DNA of 53,859 nucleotides from an uncultured Robiginitomaculum sp. (lineage in GTDB: Bacteria > Pseudomonadota > Alphaproteobacteria > Caulobacterales > Maricaulaceae). Under the pieces are notes generated by a model. That model had not been told where the DNA came from, ran no database searches, and was given only the letters and a program-made list of their open reading frames with translations. Positions within the stretch are counted from its first letter, which is position 1; each line of letters opens with the position of its first letter. The stretch covers positions 1 to 53,859 of the forward strand of contig CALLVD010000019.1 of NCBI GenBank assembly GCA_938010385.1. The letters are read 5' to 3'. The position numbers and the translations under genes were made by a program. Of this stretch, positions 44,038 to 53,754 are shown piece after piece.

Positions 44038-45138
44038 CTATTTGGCGTTCACGGTCCAATCATATTGATCTTTTGAAACTTTGCTGATGCCGTCCAGTGA
44101 TGATTTCAGGTCTACATTTGCATATTGCTTTAAATGTGCAATCACGCCGGCATCATTGTCGCCAAAATCCTCTTTATACCATTTAAAAATGGACGAGACG
44201 GTCAGCTTTCCGCCGGACACTTCTGCCCCGCGCGGTGAATTGATAAAGGCCTTGGCCGCAGCGTTCATATCCGCCTCAAGCGTGTCTGCTTTCCAAGGAC
44301 GAAGCATTAAGTTCGGGCAACCGATAGAGGCGCAATTGACCATGTAGTGAATGCGCGGCTCTTTGTAATTGGCCCGCATCGTGCCGTGCTCAATGTCATT
44401 CAGGCTCATGGCGCGGCCTTCGACCGTGACCAAATCGAGACCCCACGGTCCCGGTCTAAACGTGCCGGACTTAATGTCTCTGATTGACTTAACGGGCCAG
44501 TTTTTAGCCACAACCTGCACGGTCACGGCGTTATAAAGATTGGCCCAATAGGCCAAGGCCTCATTACGGCCCATACTGCTCGGTTTCATACCGGCCAGCT
44601 TTTGAATGTAGCTGTCCAGCGCGCTCATATCAGCGGCGTTTTGGGCCAGACCGCCATAATCAAACCGGTTCAGATCGCCGTCTGCTGTGCCGTAGCGGCT
44701 TAAAATCTCACCCCAAGGCGACGTTTTGGCAGCAGGCTCCGCCGCGTCTTCAGTTTGCGCTGCCGGGCTTTTCGCAGCGGAGCTCTCGGGGGCTGAGCTC
44801 ATCGCATCTTTAGGCGGCGTTTCAAGTTTGGCGGTTAAAACGGGGTTTGCAGCAACCGGCGCAACTTGCGGAGCAAGCGGGGAGGGGGACGCGTCCGGCA
44901 AAGTCGCGGCCGGCGCTGCAAAGAGGGTGGAATCAGCCGGGGAAGCCGATGCAATTTGAAGGGAGGCCTCGCTGACAGGAAGCCGGCGTTGCAGCAAAAT
45001 CTGCGAGACAGGCGTGTCAGGGCGCGCCACGCCGAGGCGGTCAAACAGACTGCCTTGAGTGGCGGGCAAAGCCGCATAGGCCGGTGCGCTGAGCGCGGAG
45101 CTGCTGATAAGTAAACCTGTAATAATAATGGCACGCAT
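44038..45138 (-). CDS. DUF547 secreted protein
   Basis: ATG at 45138 with AAGGAA upstream gives 366 residues and a signal peptide (IIITGLLISSSALSAPAYAA); an open frame extends to 45177. Residues about 30-135 are a Pro/Ala/Ser-rich linker. DUF547 follows with EALAYWANLYNAVTVQVV, SLNDIEHGTMR and HYMVNCASIGCPNLMLRPW. The family's function is unknown; in plants and bacteria it is often paired with other domains. It is the first gene of the TVP38/flavoprotein operon and has an inverted repeat in its leader. Confidence 0.9.
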   Translation of the reverse strand: MRAIIITGLLISSSALSAPAYAALPATQGSLFDRLGVARPDTPVSQILLQRRLPVSEASLQIASASPADSTLFAAPAATLPDASPSPLAPQVAPVAANPVLTAKLETPPKDAMSSAPESSAAKSPAAQTEDAAEPAAKTSPWGEILSRYGTADGDLNRFDYGGLAQNAADMSALDSYIQKLAGMKPSSMGRNEALAYWANLYNAVTVQVVAKNWPVKSIRDIKSGTFRPGPWGLDLVTVEGRAMSLNDIEHGTMRANYKEPRIHYMVNCASIGCPNLMLRPWKADTLEADMNAAAKAFINSPRGAEVSGGKLTVSSIFKWYKEDFGDNDAGVIAHLKQYANVDLKSSLDGISKVSKDQYDWTVNAK

Positions 45139-45160
45139 AATGATAATTCCTTTTAATTTC

Positions 45161-45200
45161 GGCAGGACGCAAACCAAAAGGGACGTAGGCGCGTCCTGCC
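45161..45200 (-). promoter_or_regulatory. Perfect 10-bp inverted repeat in the leader of the DUF547 operon
   Basis: GGCAGGACGC (45161-45170) and GCGTCCTGCC (45191-45200) are exact reverse complements with a 20-base spacer, 22 bases upstream of the ATG. It could be an RNA hairpin close to the ribosome site or a paired operator whose half-site centres are 30 bases (about three helical turns) apart. Confidence 0.5.
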
Positions 45201-45345
45201 GTGTCGATTATGTAACGCATCAGACCGCGAAAATATCCTCACATGTGTTCACATAAAAGCGAGAGCGCGTGATGTTGGGCTTGGCGGCCGGCAAAATAGC
45301 CCCCGGTAAGGGCAAATTTAGCCTGTATAACCCGTCTCGCGCCGC

Positions 45346-45372
45346 TTGACTTACCGCTTGCCCTCGTCTAAT
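45346..45372 (+). promoter_or_regulatory. Probable sigma-70 promoter of rpmH
   Basis: TTGACT (45346-45351) and TCTAAT (45367-45372) are spaced 15 bases apart, 52 bases before the rpmH ATG. The spacer is short but both elements match the consensus well. Confidence 0.5.
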
Positions 45373-45423
45373 TCCCCGTCACTGAATTTAAGTGGCCTGA
45401 AATACCGGCTTTGTGAGATCGAT

Positions 45424-45558
45424 ATGAAACGTACTTTCCAACCGTCACAGCTTGTGCGCAGCCGCCGTCATGGCTTCCGCGCCCGTATGGCAACTAAAAA
45501 CGGCCGTCAAATCCTGGCGCGTCGCCGCGCCAAAGGCCGCAAGAAGCTGTCTGCCTAA
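45424..45558 (+). CDS. rpmH: 50S ribosomal protein L34
   Basis: The 44-residue protein [20 protein letters not shown] and the ending GRKKLSA are typical of L34. ATG at 45424 is set by the family N-terminus, although the frame is open from 45346. It is the first gene of rpmH-rnpA-yidC-engB-argB. Confidence 0.98.
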   Translation: MKRTFQPSQLVRSRRHGFRARMATKNGRQILARRRAKGRKKLSA

Positions 45559-45580
45559 TCGGCCGCACGCTTATTGAGCC

Positions 45581-45961
45581 ATGCTCAAGACAAAATCAGA
45601 TGATAAAACGCTCGGGCGGCTGAAAAAGCGGCCCGAGTTTTTGTTTGTGGCCAAAGGCGATTACGCCGCGCGCGGCTGCATCCTTATCCAGCAGCGCAAA
45701 TCGGAATCCCGAAATAGCGGCATTAAAGTCGGCTTTACCTGCACAAAAAAGGTCGGCAATGCGGTCATCCGCAGCCGGTGCAAGCGCGTCATGCGTGAGG
45801 CCGCCCGCGCCCACTTGCCTGTGATGGGGCTGGACGGTCATGATTACGTATTTATCGCCCGCCACAGCCTGCCCGGCGCAAGTCATGCGCAGCTGCAAAC
45901 CGATACACAAAAAGCGCTGGCAAAATTGACCGGCGCGCGGCATAACACCGCCAACTCATAA
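45581..45961 (+). CDS. rnpA: Ribonuclease P protein component
   Basis: The protein helps the RNase P RNA mature the 5' ends of tRNAs. The 126-residue product has the RNR-type motif NAVIRSRCKRVMREAAR (in place of RNRIKR) and begins LGRLKKRPEFLFVAKGD. It follows rpmH by 22 bases. No yidD gene lies between it and yidC, as is often seen in other bacteria. Confidence 0.96.
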   Translation: MLKTKSDDKTLGRLKKRPEFLFVAKGDYAARGCILIQQRKSESRNSGIKVGFTCTKKVGNAVIRSRCKRVMREAARAHLPVMGLDGHDYVFIARHSLPGASHAQLQTDTQKALAKLTGARHNTANS

Positions 45962-46009
45962 ACGCCTGCAAAGTCCGTTGCTGCGGCGAGATAAGATAAA
46001 GAGACGATC

Positions 46010-47824
46010 ATGAATGAACAACGCAATTTGATGCTGGCGTTTGCCCTGTCGGCACTGGTGATGATCGGATATTTCTTTCTGTACGCCAAACCGACCAATG
46101 ATCGCATTAAAGCGGAACAGCAGGTCGCGCAGCAATATGAGCAGCAAGTCGCTCAATCCGAAGAAAAGCCCGTGGTTATCCAAGACCGCCAAGATTTAAT
46201 TGCGCAGGCCAAGCAAACCGGCGGGCGCCTGAACATTGATACGCCGTCTATGAAAGGCTCTTTGTCTTTGGACGGATTTCGCTTCGATGATTTGGAATTG
46301 AAGAACTACAACGCTTATATCTTTGATGATAAAGCCAAGCGCCGCGCCGGCGTCCCGGCCAAAATTGACGGCATTACAGATGAAAACGTTATTCTGTTTT
46401 CTCCCGAAGGTTCAAATCACGCCGCTTACGTGTTTGACGGCTGGGCGCGCGCCGGCCAAACGCCCGGCCGCGCGGCCTGGTCTGTTCTTTCCGGCGATTC
46501 GCTGAGCGTCGATTCGCCGGTTGTTGTCGGTTTCCAAGGGGATGGGTTTACCGTCGAGCGGACCGTCAGCGTTGATGAAAACTATCTCATGACGCTGGAT
46601 GATAAAGTCACCAACACCTCCGGCAGCGAGCTGACCTTGGTGCGCCAAGGCGCATCGCGCCAGCACGGCCTGCCGCAAAACCTGACCAACTTCTTTATCC
46701 TGCAAGAAGGCCCGATTGCCATTGTCGATAAAAAGCTTGTCGATATGAAATACAAAAAACTGCGCAAAACCGGCATTTCCAAAGCCCAAGGCGAAAGCGG
46801 CTGGGTCGGCCTGACCGACAAATACTGGCTGGCCGCGGCCATTGCCCCGCAAGGCAAGCCGATGACGGCGACATTTGAGATGAAGAACTATAACGGCGCG
46901 GACGTTTATGAATCTGCCTATGCGTTGCAAGGCTTGACTCTGACGCCCGGCGCAAGCGCGCAGTCCAAGGGATTTTTCTACACGGGCGCAAAGCGCAGCA
47001 AGCTTCTTAACAGCTATATGAAAAATCCTGAGACTGATATTGCCCGCATGGATATGGCGATTGATTGGGGTTTTCTGGGGCCGCTCACCCGTCCCATGTC
47101 TTGGGCGTTGTCCTTTTTCGGTAAGCTGACCGGAAACTTCGGCGTCGGGATTTTGATTATTACCCTGATTTTGAAAATCATCCTCTTCCCGCTCAATAAC
47201 AAAGCCTATGCCAGCCAAGCCAAAATGAAGGCTGTGCAGCCCAAGGTCAAAAAGATGCAGGAATTGTACAAGGATGATCGCCAACGCATGCAGCAGGAAA
47301 TGATGGCGCTGTATAAGAAAGAAGGCGTCAATCCGGTCGGCGGCTGCCTGCCCATGATTCCGCAAATCTTCATTTTCTTTGCGCTGTACAAATCGCTCTT
47401 TATCAATATCGATATGCGCCAAGCGCCGTTTGTCGGCTGGATTCAGGATCTGTCACAAAAAGATCCCCTGTCCATCTTAAACGGCTTTGGCCTGTTTCCG
47501 TGGGACGGCGTGCCGTTTGCCCTGCTGTCCTTCTTTGCCATCGGCCCGCTGGCGCTGCTGTACGGCGCGACTATGGCGATGATGCAGACCCTCTCCGCGC
47601 CGGCCGGGGACCCGATGCAGCGCCGTATCTTCCAGCTTATGCCTCTGTTCTTTATGTTCATTCTGGCCCCGTTTGCGGCCGGTCTTCTGGTCTACTGGGT
47701 CTGGAACAATATTCTGTCCTTCATTCAGCAATATTACATCACGCGCAAATTCGGCGTCGAAACTCCGTTTGATAAGTTCTTCGCACGCCTGCTCGGACGC
47801 GGCGGCAAGGAAACGGCTGAGTAG
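46010..47824 (+). CDS. yidC: Membrane protein insertase YidC
   Basis: YidC inserts and folds inner-membrane proteins, alone or with Sec. The 604-residue product has helix 1 (LAFALSALVMIGYFFLYA), a periplasmic domain (about 35-350), then five helices: GNFGVGILIITLILKIILFPL, MIPQIFIFFALYKSLF and others. The cytoplasmic loop QAKMKAVQPKVKKMQELYKDD precedes NPVGGCLPM. Length fits the Gram-negative form. engB starts three bases after the stop. Confidence 0.98.
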   Translation: MNEQRNLMLAFALSALVMIGYFFLYAKPTNDRIKAEQQVAQQYEQQVAQSEEKPVVIQDRQDLIAQAKQTGGRLNIDTPSMKGSLSLDGFRFDDLELKNYNAYIFDDKAKRRAGVPAKIDGITDENVILFSPEGSNHAAYVFDGWARAGQTPGRAAWSVLSGDSLSVDSPVVVGFQGDGFTVERTVSVDENYLMTLDDKVTNTSGSELTLVRQGASRQHGLPQNLTNFFILQEGPIAIVDKKLVDMKYKKLRKTGISKAQGESGWVGLTDKYWLAAAIAPQGKPMTATFEMKNYNGADVYESAYALQGLTLTPGASAQSKGFFYTGAKRSKLLNSYMKNPETDIARMDMAIDWGFLGPLTRPMSWALSFFGKLTGNFGVGILIITLILKIILFPLNNKAYASQAKMKAVQPKVKKMQELYKDDRQRMQQEMMALYKKEGVNPVGGCLPMIPQIFIFFALYKSLFINIDMRQAPFVGWIQDLSQKDPLSILNGFGLFPWDGVPFALLSFFAIGPLALLYGATMAMMQTLSAPAGDPMQRRIFQLMPLFFMFILAPFAAGLLVYWVWNNILSFIQQYYITRKFGVETPFDKFFARLLGRGGKETAE

Positions 47825-47826
47825 CG

Positions 47827-48468
47827 ATGGAGCGTCATGACGACGACCGACTCGAAGCAGGGCGGCTTTTATTTGCGCGCCCCGTAACGTTCATGCTGTC
47901 TGTCGTTGCGATGGACAAGCTGCCCCCGCCTGACTTGCCGGAGGTTTGCTTTGCCGGCCGTTCCAATGTCGGCAAATCGAGCCTGATTAATGCGCTGACA
48001 AATCAAAACAAACTGGCCAAAGCGTCTAACACGCCGGGCCGCACGCGCGAGCTTAATTATTTTAATGTCAGCGACCGCCTGCGTATTGTTGACTTGCCGG
48101 GCTATGGCTATGCCCGCGCCAGCAAGGTTGATATTGCGAAATGGACGCGGCTGACCCGAACGTTTCTGGCCGGACGCGCGCCCCTGCGCCGCGTGTTTGT
48201 TTTAATCGACAGCCGCCATGGCCTCAAAGATACGGATCTTGAGCTGATGTCCATGCTGGATGAAACGGCTGTGACCTATCAAATCATTTTAACCAAAATC
48301 GATAAGATTAAGAAAGCTGAGGCTGATAAAGTCTTGGCGAAAACACAAAAAGCGATTGCGCGCCGGCCGGCCGCTTTTGCCGATATTATCCTGTCGAGCA
48401 GTGAAAAGAAAACCGGGCTGGATGAAATCAGGGCGCAAATCGCGTCCTTGGCATTGCCGGCCGAATAA
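47827..48468 (+). CDS. engB: Ribosome biogenesis GTP-binding protein EngB (YihA/YsxC)
   Basis: This essential GTPase assists large-subunit assembly. The 213-residue product has G1 [14 protein letters not shown] (about 44-57), G2 [12 protein letters not shown]3 DLPGYGYA, G4 LTKIDKIKK and G5 SSSEKKTG. It is located between yidC and argB, both co-directional with tiny gaps, as in other alphaproteobacteria. Confidence 0.97.
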   Translation: MERHDDDRLEAGRLLFARPVTFMLSVVAMDKLPPPDLPEVCFAGRSNVGKSSLINALTNQNKLAKASNTPGRTRELNYFNVSDRLRIVDLPGYGYARASKVDIAKWTRLTRTFLAGRAPLRRVFVLIDSRHGLKDTDLELMSMLDETAVTYQIILTKIDKIKKAEADKVLAKTQKAIARRPAAFADIILSSSEKKTGLDEIRAQIASLALPAE

Positions 48469-48482
48469 GGGTAGGGAAGGCT

Positions 48483-49343
48483 ATGCAAAGACGTAAAAAC
48501 GAAGCCGGGTGGCAAAGCGCCCAAACATTGTCCGAGGCGCTCCCGTTTATTCAGCGCTATTCAGGGCAGACGGTCGTGATTAAATTCGGCGGTCACGCTA
48601 TGGGGGATGCGGCGCTGACCAAAGCCTTTGCCAATGACGTTGTCCTGCTCAAACATTTGGGCGTGCGGCCTGTCATCGTCCATGGCGGCGGCCCGCAAAT
48701 CGGACGCATGCTCGAGCGCTTAAATATCAAATCTGAATTTGTCGACGGCCTGCGTGTTTCTGACATTGAAACCGTGGAAGTGGCCGAAATGGTCCTGTCC
48801 GGCGCGATTAACAAGTCTATAGTTCAGGCAATTAATGAGGCCGGCGGCCGCGCAGTCGGTATTTCCGGTAAAGATGCCGGGTTGATTCACGCCGTGGCCC
48901 CGCGCAAGGATTTAGGCTTTACCGGCAAACCCGACGCTGTTGATACATCTGTGCTCGATGTGTTGGCGGCTGCGGATCCCGGCTTTATTCCCGTTGTATC
49001 GCCCATATCCGGCGGCGATGACAGCACGACCTTAAACGTCAATGCCGATACGGCCGCCGGCGTGATTGCGCAAAGACTGCGCGCCAGCCGGCTTTTACTG
49101 CTGACTGATGTTGCCGGCGTGATGGATAACGATAAAAACGTATTGACCGATGTTAAAGTGGCCGAGGCCAAAGCTTTGATTGAGAACGGCACGGCGAAGG
49201 GCGGAATGATTCCGAAACTTCAAACGGCCATTGATGCGGTTGAAGACGGGGTCAGCGCGGTCGTAATTTTGGACGGCCGGCGCGCTCATGGCCTTATAGT
49301 GGAGCTGTTTACGGATCATGGTGCCGGTACGCTTATTCATTAG
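48483..49343 (+). CDS. argB: Acetylglutamate kinase
   Basis: ArgB phosphorylates N-acetylglutamate, the second step of arginine synthesis. The 286-residue product has [12 protein letters not shown] (about 31-42), [14 protein letters not shown] and the C-terminal [18 protein letters not shown]. The N-terminal helix before the first motif is typical of arginine-sensitive forms. The last 26 bases overlap the next gene in another frame. Confidence 0.97.
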   Translation: MQRRKNEAGWQSAQTLSEALPFIQRYSGQTVVIKFGGHAMGDAALTKAFANDVVLLKHLGVRPVIVHGGGPQIGRMLERLNIKSEFVDGLRVSDIETVEVAEMVLSGAINKSIVQAINEAGGRAVGISGKDAGLIHAVAPRKDLGFTGKPDAVDTSVLDVLAAADPGFIPVVSPISGGDDSTTLNVNADTAAGVIAQRLRASRLLLLTDVAGVMDNDKNVLTDVKVAEAKALIENGTAKGGMIPKLQTAIDAVEDGVSAVVILDGRRAHGLIVELFTDHGAGTLIH

Positions 49344-50328
49344 TTTTGCCGCCGCCGGGTTTGCCGCCGGTTTTGGCAGCGCCGCGCAGGCGTGGGAAGT
49401 TTGTAACGAAACAAGCTTTGTGCAGCGCGTGGCCGTGGCGACCACGATTGACGGTGCGGTCACGCCCAAAGGGTGGACCCGCGCGCGGCCCGGCCAATGC
49501 CTGACCTTTGTCGCTGATGAGATTTCTCCGCGCTATGTCTATGCCGAGAGCAGCGTTGCCCATCAAGGCGACATCCGCGAATGGAAAGGCCGTAACCGCC
49601 TTTGCGCTGATGATGCTGATTTCGTTGCCAATACGGAAGTCAGCTGCGCACTGCAAAATATGACCACGCGCGATTATCTGGCCGTCGACCCGGCAGAGAA
49701 TGTCACGCGCCTTGTCGAGATTGAAGACTTCGGCGAGCGCGCCGCCACGGCCGGCATACAGCGCCTTTTGCGCGATGTCGGCTATTCTATTTCCAAGATT
49801 GACGGCCGTGAAGGCCGCCGCACGCGCCGCTCTTTAGCCGCGTTTTTCAAAGATCGTTCCGTGCGCGCGCCTTCCACCGAAGGGGAAATTATTGACGCTC
49901 TGGAAGAGGCTGCGATGAAAGCCCAAGATGATTTCGGCATCACGGTTTGTAATAATGCCGGGCAGACTATGTGGCTGTCCATAGCCCGGCGCGAGGATGC
50001 CGGCTGGGAAGCGCGCGGCTGGTGGGCGGTATCGCAGGATACATGCCTTCGTCCGCAATCCCAAAGCATTAAGGGCCGCGACGCCCACATCTTTGCGCTC
50101 TTGGAAAAGCCGGGCGGCGATGATCTGCGTTTAAAATCCGGCGCCGCTGTGCCGTCGCAATTCTGCATCGCGCAAAGCCGGTTTTCATCCACGGGCCGCG
50201 AAAACTGCGCCGATCGCGGCTATCGCGCCGCCGGCTTTCGCCCGTTGCCGACAGATAAAGACGGCATAAAACTCTCGCTCAGCGAGGCCGATTTTTCGCC
50301 CCCGTCAAACGATGGCCTGCGCCGATGA
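49318..50328 (+). CDS. Secreted protein with two DUF1036 domains flanking a peptidoglycan-binding-like unit
   Basis: The 336-residue product has a signal peptide (residues 1-25, ending AAQA). The first DUF1036 domain spans about 26-120 ([28 protein letters not shown]). The middle (about 135-175) resembles a peptidoglycan-binding helix bundle: [20 protein letters not shown] and TRRSLAAFF. The second DUF1036 (about 205-300) has [17 protein letters not shown] and [13 protein letters not shown]. About ten cysteines suggest disulfides in the periplasm. It overlaps argB by 26 bases and the next gene by 4 (ATGA). Confidence 0.85.
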   Translation: MVPVRLFISFAAAGFAAGFGSAAQAWEVCNETSFVQRVAVATTIDGAVTPKGWTRARPGQCLTFVADEISPRYVYAESSVAHQGDIREWKGRNRLCADDADFVANTEVSCALQNMTTRDYLAVDPAENVTRLVEIEDFGERAATAGIQRLLRDVGYSISKIDGREGRRTRRSLAAFFKDRSVRAPSTEGEIIDALEEAAMKAQDDFGITVCNNAGQTMWLSIARREDAGWEARGWWAVSQDTCLRPQSQSIKGRDAHIFALLEKPGGDDLRLKSGAAVPSQFCIAQSRFSSTGRENCADRGYRAAGFRPLPTDKDGIKLSLSEADFSPPSNDGLRR

Positions 50329-51050
50329 GCGCTCAATTTGATCGGCTGAGCGCCGGCAGGCTTTCACAAATCGATACGTGGATATTTGATCTGGACAACA
50401 CGCTCTATGAGGGAGACGTAGCCTTCTTTGCGCAGATTGATAAAAAAATGACCGAGTTCATTGCGCGCTACTTATCGCTGAAGCCCGATAATGCCCGCAT
50501 GCTGCAAAAAGAATATTTGGTGGAATATGGCACGTCGCTGTCCGGCCTTATGGCGGTCAACGGCATGGATCCTGCTGATTTTCTGGACTATGTCCATGAT
50601 GTTGATTTGTCTGTGCTCAGGCCCAATCCTGTGCTGCGCGAGCGTATCGCAGCGCTACCGGGGCGTAAGCTGATTTATACAAACGGATCGCGCGGCCATG
50701 CGAAAAATGTGGCGACCCATCTTAATTTGTTTGATTTATTTGACGGCAGTTTCGGGATTGAGACAGGCAATTATATCCCCAAACCCAAACGCGAAACCTA
50801 TGAGATTTTTAACAAAGATTTCGGCGTTGACCCGGCCCGTGCCATGTTTTTTGAAGACAGCGTGCGCAATCTGGCTGTGCCTCATGATATGGGCATGGCG
50901 ACCGTGCTCGTCACCTCTATGGCCGACTGGAGTCACGAACCTGCCGATGTGCGTCCGGGCGGGGGGCTGCATGTAAAAGGCGAGCCGCAACCGGCGCATT
51001 TAGATGTCATCACCGATGACTTGGCCGGCTGGCTGGCGCGCTGCGTTTAA
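50325..51050 (+). CDS. HAD-family pyrimidine 5'-nucleotidase
   Basis: The 241-residue product has the HAD motif 1 WIFDLDNTLYEGD (Asp nucleophile and Asp acid), motif 2 YTNGSRGHA, Lys in PKPKRETYE and motif 3 FFEDSVRNL. It fits the bacterial Sdt1/pyrimidine 5'-nucleotidase group, which dephosphorylates UMP/CMP. It overlaps the preceding DUF1036 gene by four bases and the following DUF1415 gene by one (TAATG), so it is part of the same transcript. Confidence 0.92.
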   Translation: MSAQFDRLSAGRLSQIDTWIFDLDNTLYEGDVAFFAQIDKKMTEFIARYLSLKPDNARMLQKEYLVEYGTSLSGLMAVNGMDPADFLDYVHDVDLSVLRPNPVLRERIAALPGRKLIYTNGSRGHAKNVATHLNLFDLFDGSFGIETGNYIPKPKRETYEIFNKDFGVDPARAMFFEDSVRNLAVPHDMGMATVLVTSMADWSHEPADVRPGGGLHVKGEPQPAHLDVITDDLAGWLARCV

Positions 51051-51604
51051 TGCCTGCCTCTCCGGATGATGCCGGCCTTATCAAGCACACGCAAAATTGG
51101 CTGCGTGATATCGTTATCGGTCACGGCCTGTGCCCTTTTGCCAAAGCCGAGCATGACGCCGGAACAATCCGCTACGCCGTTATCCGCGATGATGATTTGC
51201 AAAGCCAAGCGGAAGACATCCTTACCGCCTGCGCAGCTTTGGACGCCCGCAAAAATATCGAAACGACCCTGCTGATCTTTCCGGCCGGCCTGTCGGGTTT
51301 TGAGGATTATCTGAGCCTGATTGACTTGGCTGTGGACGCCCTAAAGGCCGCCGGCTATGAGGGCGTGTATCAACTCGCAAGCTTTCACCCTGATTATCGC
51401 TTTGCCGGCAGCGAGAGTGACGATCCTGCCAATTACACTAATCGCTCGCCCTATCCCGTCGTTCACATATTGCGCGAAGCAAGCGTCGAAAAAGCGATAG
51501 CGGATTTTTCCAATCCCGAAAATATTCCGGCGCGCAATATTCGTTTAACGCGCGGTTTGGGTATAGAGGTTATGCGGGATTTGCTGGCGGGGTGCCTTCA
51601 ATAA
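51050..51604 (+). CDS. DUF1415 family protein
   Basis: The 184-residue product has the DUF1415 landmarks HTQNWLRDIVIGHGLCPFAKA (Cys in GLCPFA), YQLASFHPDYRFAGSESDDP and TNRSPYPVVHILREASV. The family function is unknown. The start codon shares one base with the stop of the 5'-nucleotidase gene. It converges on the TraB/GumN gene with a 13-base gap and no visible terminator. Confidence 0.9.
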   Translation: MPASPDDAGLIKHTQNWLRDIVIGHGLCPFAKAEHDAGTIRYAVIRDDDLQSQAEDILTACAALDARKNIETTLLIFPAGLSGFEDYLSLIDLAVDALKAAGYEGVYQLASFHPDYRFAGSESDDPANYTNRSPYPVVHILREASVEKAIADFSNPENIPARNIRLTRGLGIEVMRDLLAGCLQ

Positions 51605-51617
51605 TTGAAGACGATTG

Positions 51618-52616
51618 TCATTCTCCGCGCACAGGCCGGCCCATATCCAGCGGCACAGTCTTAATGACGTTATTGCCCAAAAACGCATAATGCCGTTTCA
51701 CGATTAAGCCGCGGGTCTCTAACTGCTCGCCCAGATTGCCGTCGCCCAGCATATGCCCGACGCCGATGACTGCCAGCCCTTCGCCGCCGTCTTTGACAAA
51801 CGGGGCCAGTGTTTCGGCCCAGCGTTCATTACGCCGCGTAAACAGCGCCTCATAATATTCCGGCGCTTTGGCCCGCAGGGGCGCGAGGATTTCGCTGTCG
51901 ATATAGTCCGTATTGCCGCTCGCCCAAGCGGCATTCATCAAAGCGGTTTGCCGCGCCAAATCATCCAGCCGGTCAATGGTTGTAATCAGTTCTGATTTTT
52001 GCAGTGCGGGCGGTAAAATAGCGCTGCCTGCTAAATGTTCATCTATGGTCTCAAGATAGCGCGTATATTTCCCCTGCGCCGCGGCCCGGTCATGCAAGGC
52101 TTGGTCGGCCCCGTGCGCCCCGCTCATGCCGGCCTCTTCCAATGCCGCGATTGCCAGAATATCTGCCGCCAGCCAAGGCTGATAACTGTCCAGCGCGCCA
52201 TCCGGCAGGCCCGCATTCAGCGTCGCCGCCACCAGCCGGCGGCGGTTATAACCGTCCAATATATCAGGCAGGGTTTGCGGCGGGCTGTAATAACCGTTGC
52301 CGGCCGTAATCACGGCGGCGCGGTTTTGCGCTGCTTCATCACGCGGCGCTTCAAAAAACAGCGTGCCGGACTGATTAAACGCCGCCGCCAAATCCTCGCG
52401 CATCCAATCAAACCCCTCCGGCAAGATATGCACTGCGCCAAAGATATACAGTTTGCCAAGCGCATTGTCGGGGTCTGTCACCACCCAAATCGGCGGCGCG
52501 TCATTGCGCGCTCTGGCCGCGTCGACTTTTGCGCGCACATCCGGATTATCGCTGCACGCGGCGAGTAACGGCCCCGCAAAAATTGCGGCTAATACAAATA
52601 AGACAAAACGAAACAT
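51618..52616 (-). CDS. TraB/GumN family lipoprotein
   Basis: The 332-residue product has lipobox LLAAC (C21). Family motifs are [16 protein letters not shown] (GxxH), FFEAPRDE (E-x-P) and the C-terminal [17 protein letters not shown]. TraB/GumN proteins belong to the Tiki/PrgY superfamily with proposed metalloprotease activity. Its stop converges with DUF1415. The start lies 77 bases before the divergent tRNA-Arg. Confidence 0.92.
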   Translation of the reverse strand: MFRFVLFVLAAIFAGPLLAACSDNPDVRAKVDAARARNDAPPIWVVTDPDNALGKLYIFGAVHILPEGFDWMREDLAAAFNQSGTLFFEAPRDEAAQNRAAVITAGNGYYSPPQTLPDILDGYNRRRLVAATLNAGLPDGALDSYQPWLAADILAIAALEEAGMSGAHGADQALHDRAAAQGKYTRYLETIDEHLAGSAILPPALQKSELITTIDRLDDLARQTALMNAAWASGNTDYIDSEILAPLRAKAPEYYEALFTRRNERWAETLAPFVKDGGEGLAVIGVGHMLGDGNLGEQLETRGLIVKRHYAFLGNNVIKTVPLDMGRPVRGE

Positions 52617-52693
52617 GCCGCAGACATAAGCCGGTAATCACCGGTTGGAAAGGCTTGGCATGCCGCCCCGCCTGCGCTATCAGAGCGCCTCAC

Positions 52694-52770
<77 letters not shown>

Positions 52771-52920
52771 AAATTCACTTACATTAGTTAATGATAGCAG
52801 GTGTTTAGCAAAGTAAGAACATAAACACAAATTACATAAATACGCCAAATGTGAAATTTAAGTGCAAACTAAGTGCGAACGACTCATTCAAACTGAAAAC
52901 TTGAGGTAAAGCAGTGATAA

Positions 52921-53733
52921 CTAAGCCCCCATACTCCAGTGTACGCCCTCTCTTGTATCTTCGCTCTCAGGAATAACAAGAAAACAGTTCTTGATAGGCA
53001 TAGGAACCGTCTCACTCATTTTTATCCATTGAGTTGTTTCATCATATGCCCAACACTCATCTAATGGGCTTTCAGGCACTAAGTAATGACAATACAGATA
53101 AGACAATGGTTTATCTTTTGGGTCAAAAGTCGCTGCTGTTTCAATTATTTTTTTATATCTAAGGTGCTCCACTTCGCTATTCTCCAACGCTTCAAAACCA
53201 ATATGTACTACCCCTGCTCGATCTTCTGGTAGTTGAGCTGTTGCATCCGCCAACCTTTTTAAAATGCTTCGCGCTTTTTTATTGATAGCGGTGTGTGAGG
53301 CTGACTCCCATCTGAACAGAATTGCTTGGTCGCATTCATCAAGGTATCGTGGGTTGCCTGCAAACTTCATGCTAAGAGTTTGTATATAGTTGGCAAACCT
53401 TCGATAAGTCCCAGACAGTAAGGTTTGTATTTTTGTTCCAGAAACCATCACAGAATCAGTCTTAAGAAGTGACTGTAGCGGCTCCATATCCATTAAACCG
53501 ATAGAGCCACTTCCCAATTCATCCTTCCAGAACAAGTTTGGGAGTTGAGTTTGTATCCATTCATCTAGCTTATCCATTAAATAGTTTGGTGGGACAGCTT
53601 TAATTTCAACATCGAATGACATTGAACCATAAACACTTAAGCCCAGTTTAGCTATCTTTTCACTGCATGGTTTCCACAACTCTCTCATCATAAAGCGCTC
53701 ATCTTCACCGTATTGACTATGGACTTGCTTCAC
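52921..53733 (-). CDS. Unrecognised protein in AT-rich DNA, probably N-terminally truncated
   Basis: The 270-residue frame starts at GTG 53733 (an ATG at 53691 is an alternative). It has an acidic, soluble composition with motifs such as GSGSIGLMDMEPLQSLL, KARSILKRLADATAQLPEDR and VVHIGFEALENSEVEHLR. No family is recognised. Codon use and base composition are more AT-rich than neighbouring genes. The frame continues upstream, in register, from the stop of an IS3-type transposase, so the original start was probably removed by that insertion. Confidence 0.55.
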   Translation of the reverse strand: MKQVHSQYGEDERFMMRELWKPCSEKIAKLGLSVYGSMSFDVEIKAVPPNYLMDKLDEWIQTQLPNLFWKDELGSGSIGLMDMEPLQSLLKTDSVMVSGTKIQTLLSGTYRRFANYIQTLSMKFAGNPRYLDECDQAILFRWESASHTAINKKARSILKRLADATAQLPEDRAGVVHIGFEALENSEVEHLRYKKIIETAATFDPKDKPLSYLYCHYLVPESPLDECWAYDETTQWIKMSETVPMPIKNCFLVIPESEDTREGVHWSMGA

Positions 53734-53754
53734 TAAAGTGGAGAGTGTTTGGGT

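Noticed and set aside
45178-45423. Replication origin upstream of rpmH
   Set aside because: No cluster of TTATCCACA-type DnaA boxes or AT-rich unwinding region, and dnaA is not adjacent.
46412-47422. Long minus-strand open frame (336 codons) opposite yidC
   Set aside because: It is antisense to a certain yidC, is Arg/His/Gln-rich without family motifs and has no ribosome site; the frame is open only because of yidC codon bias.
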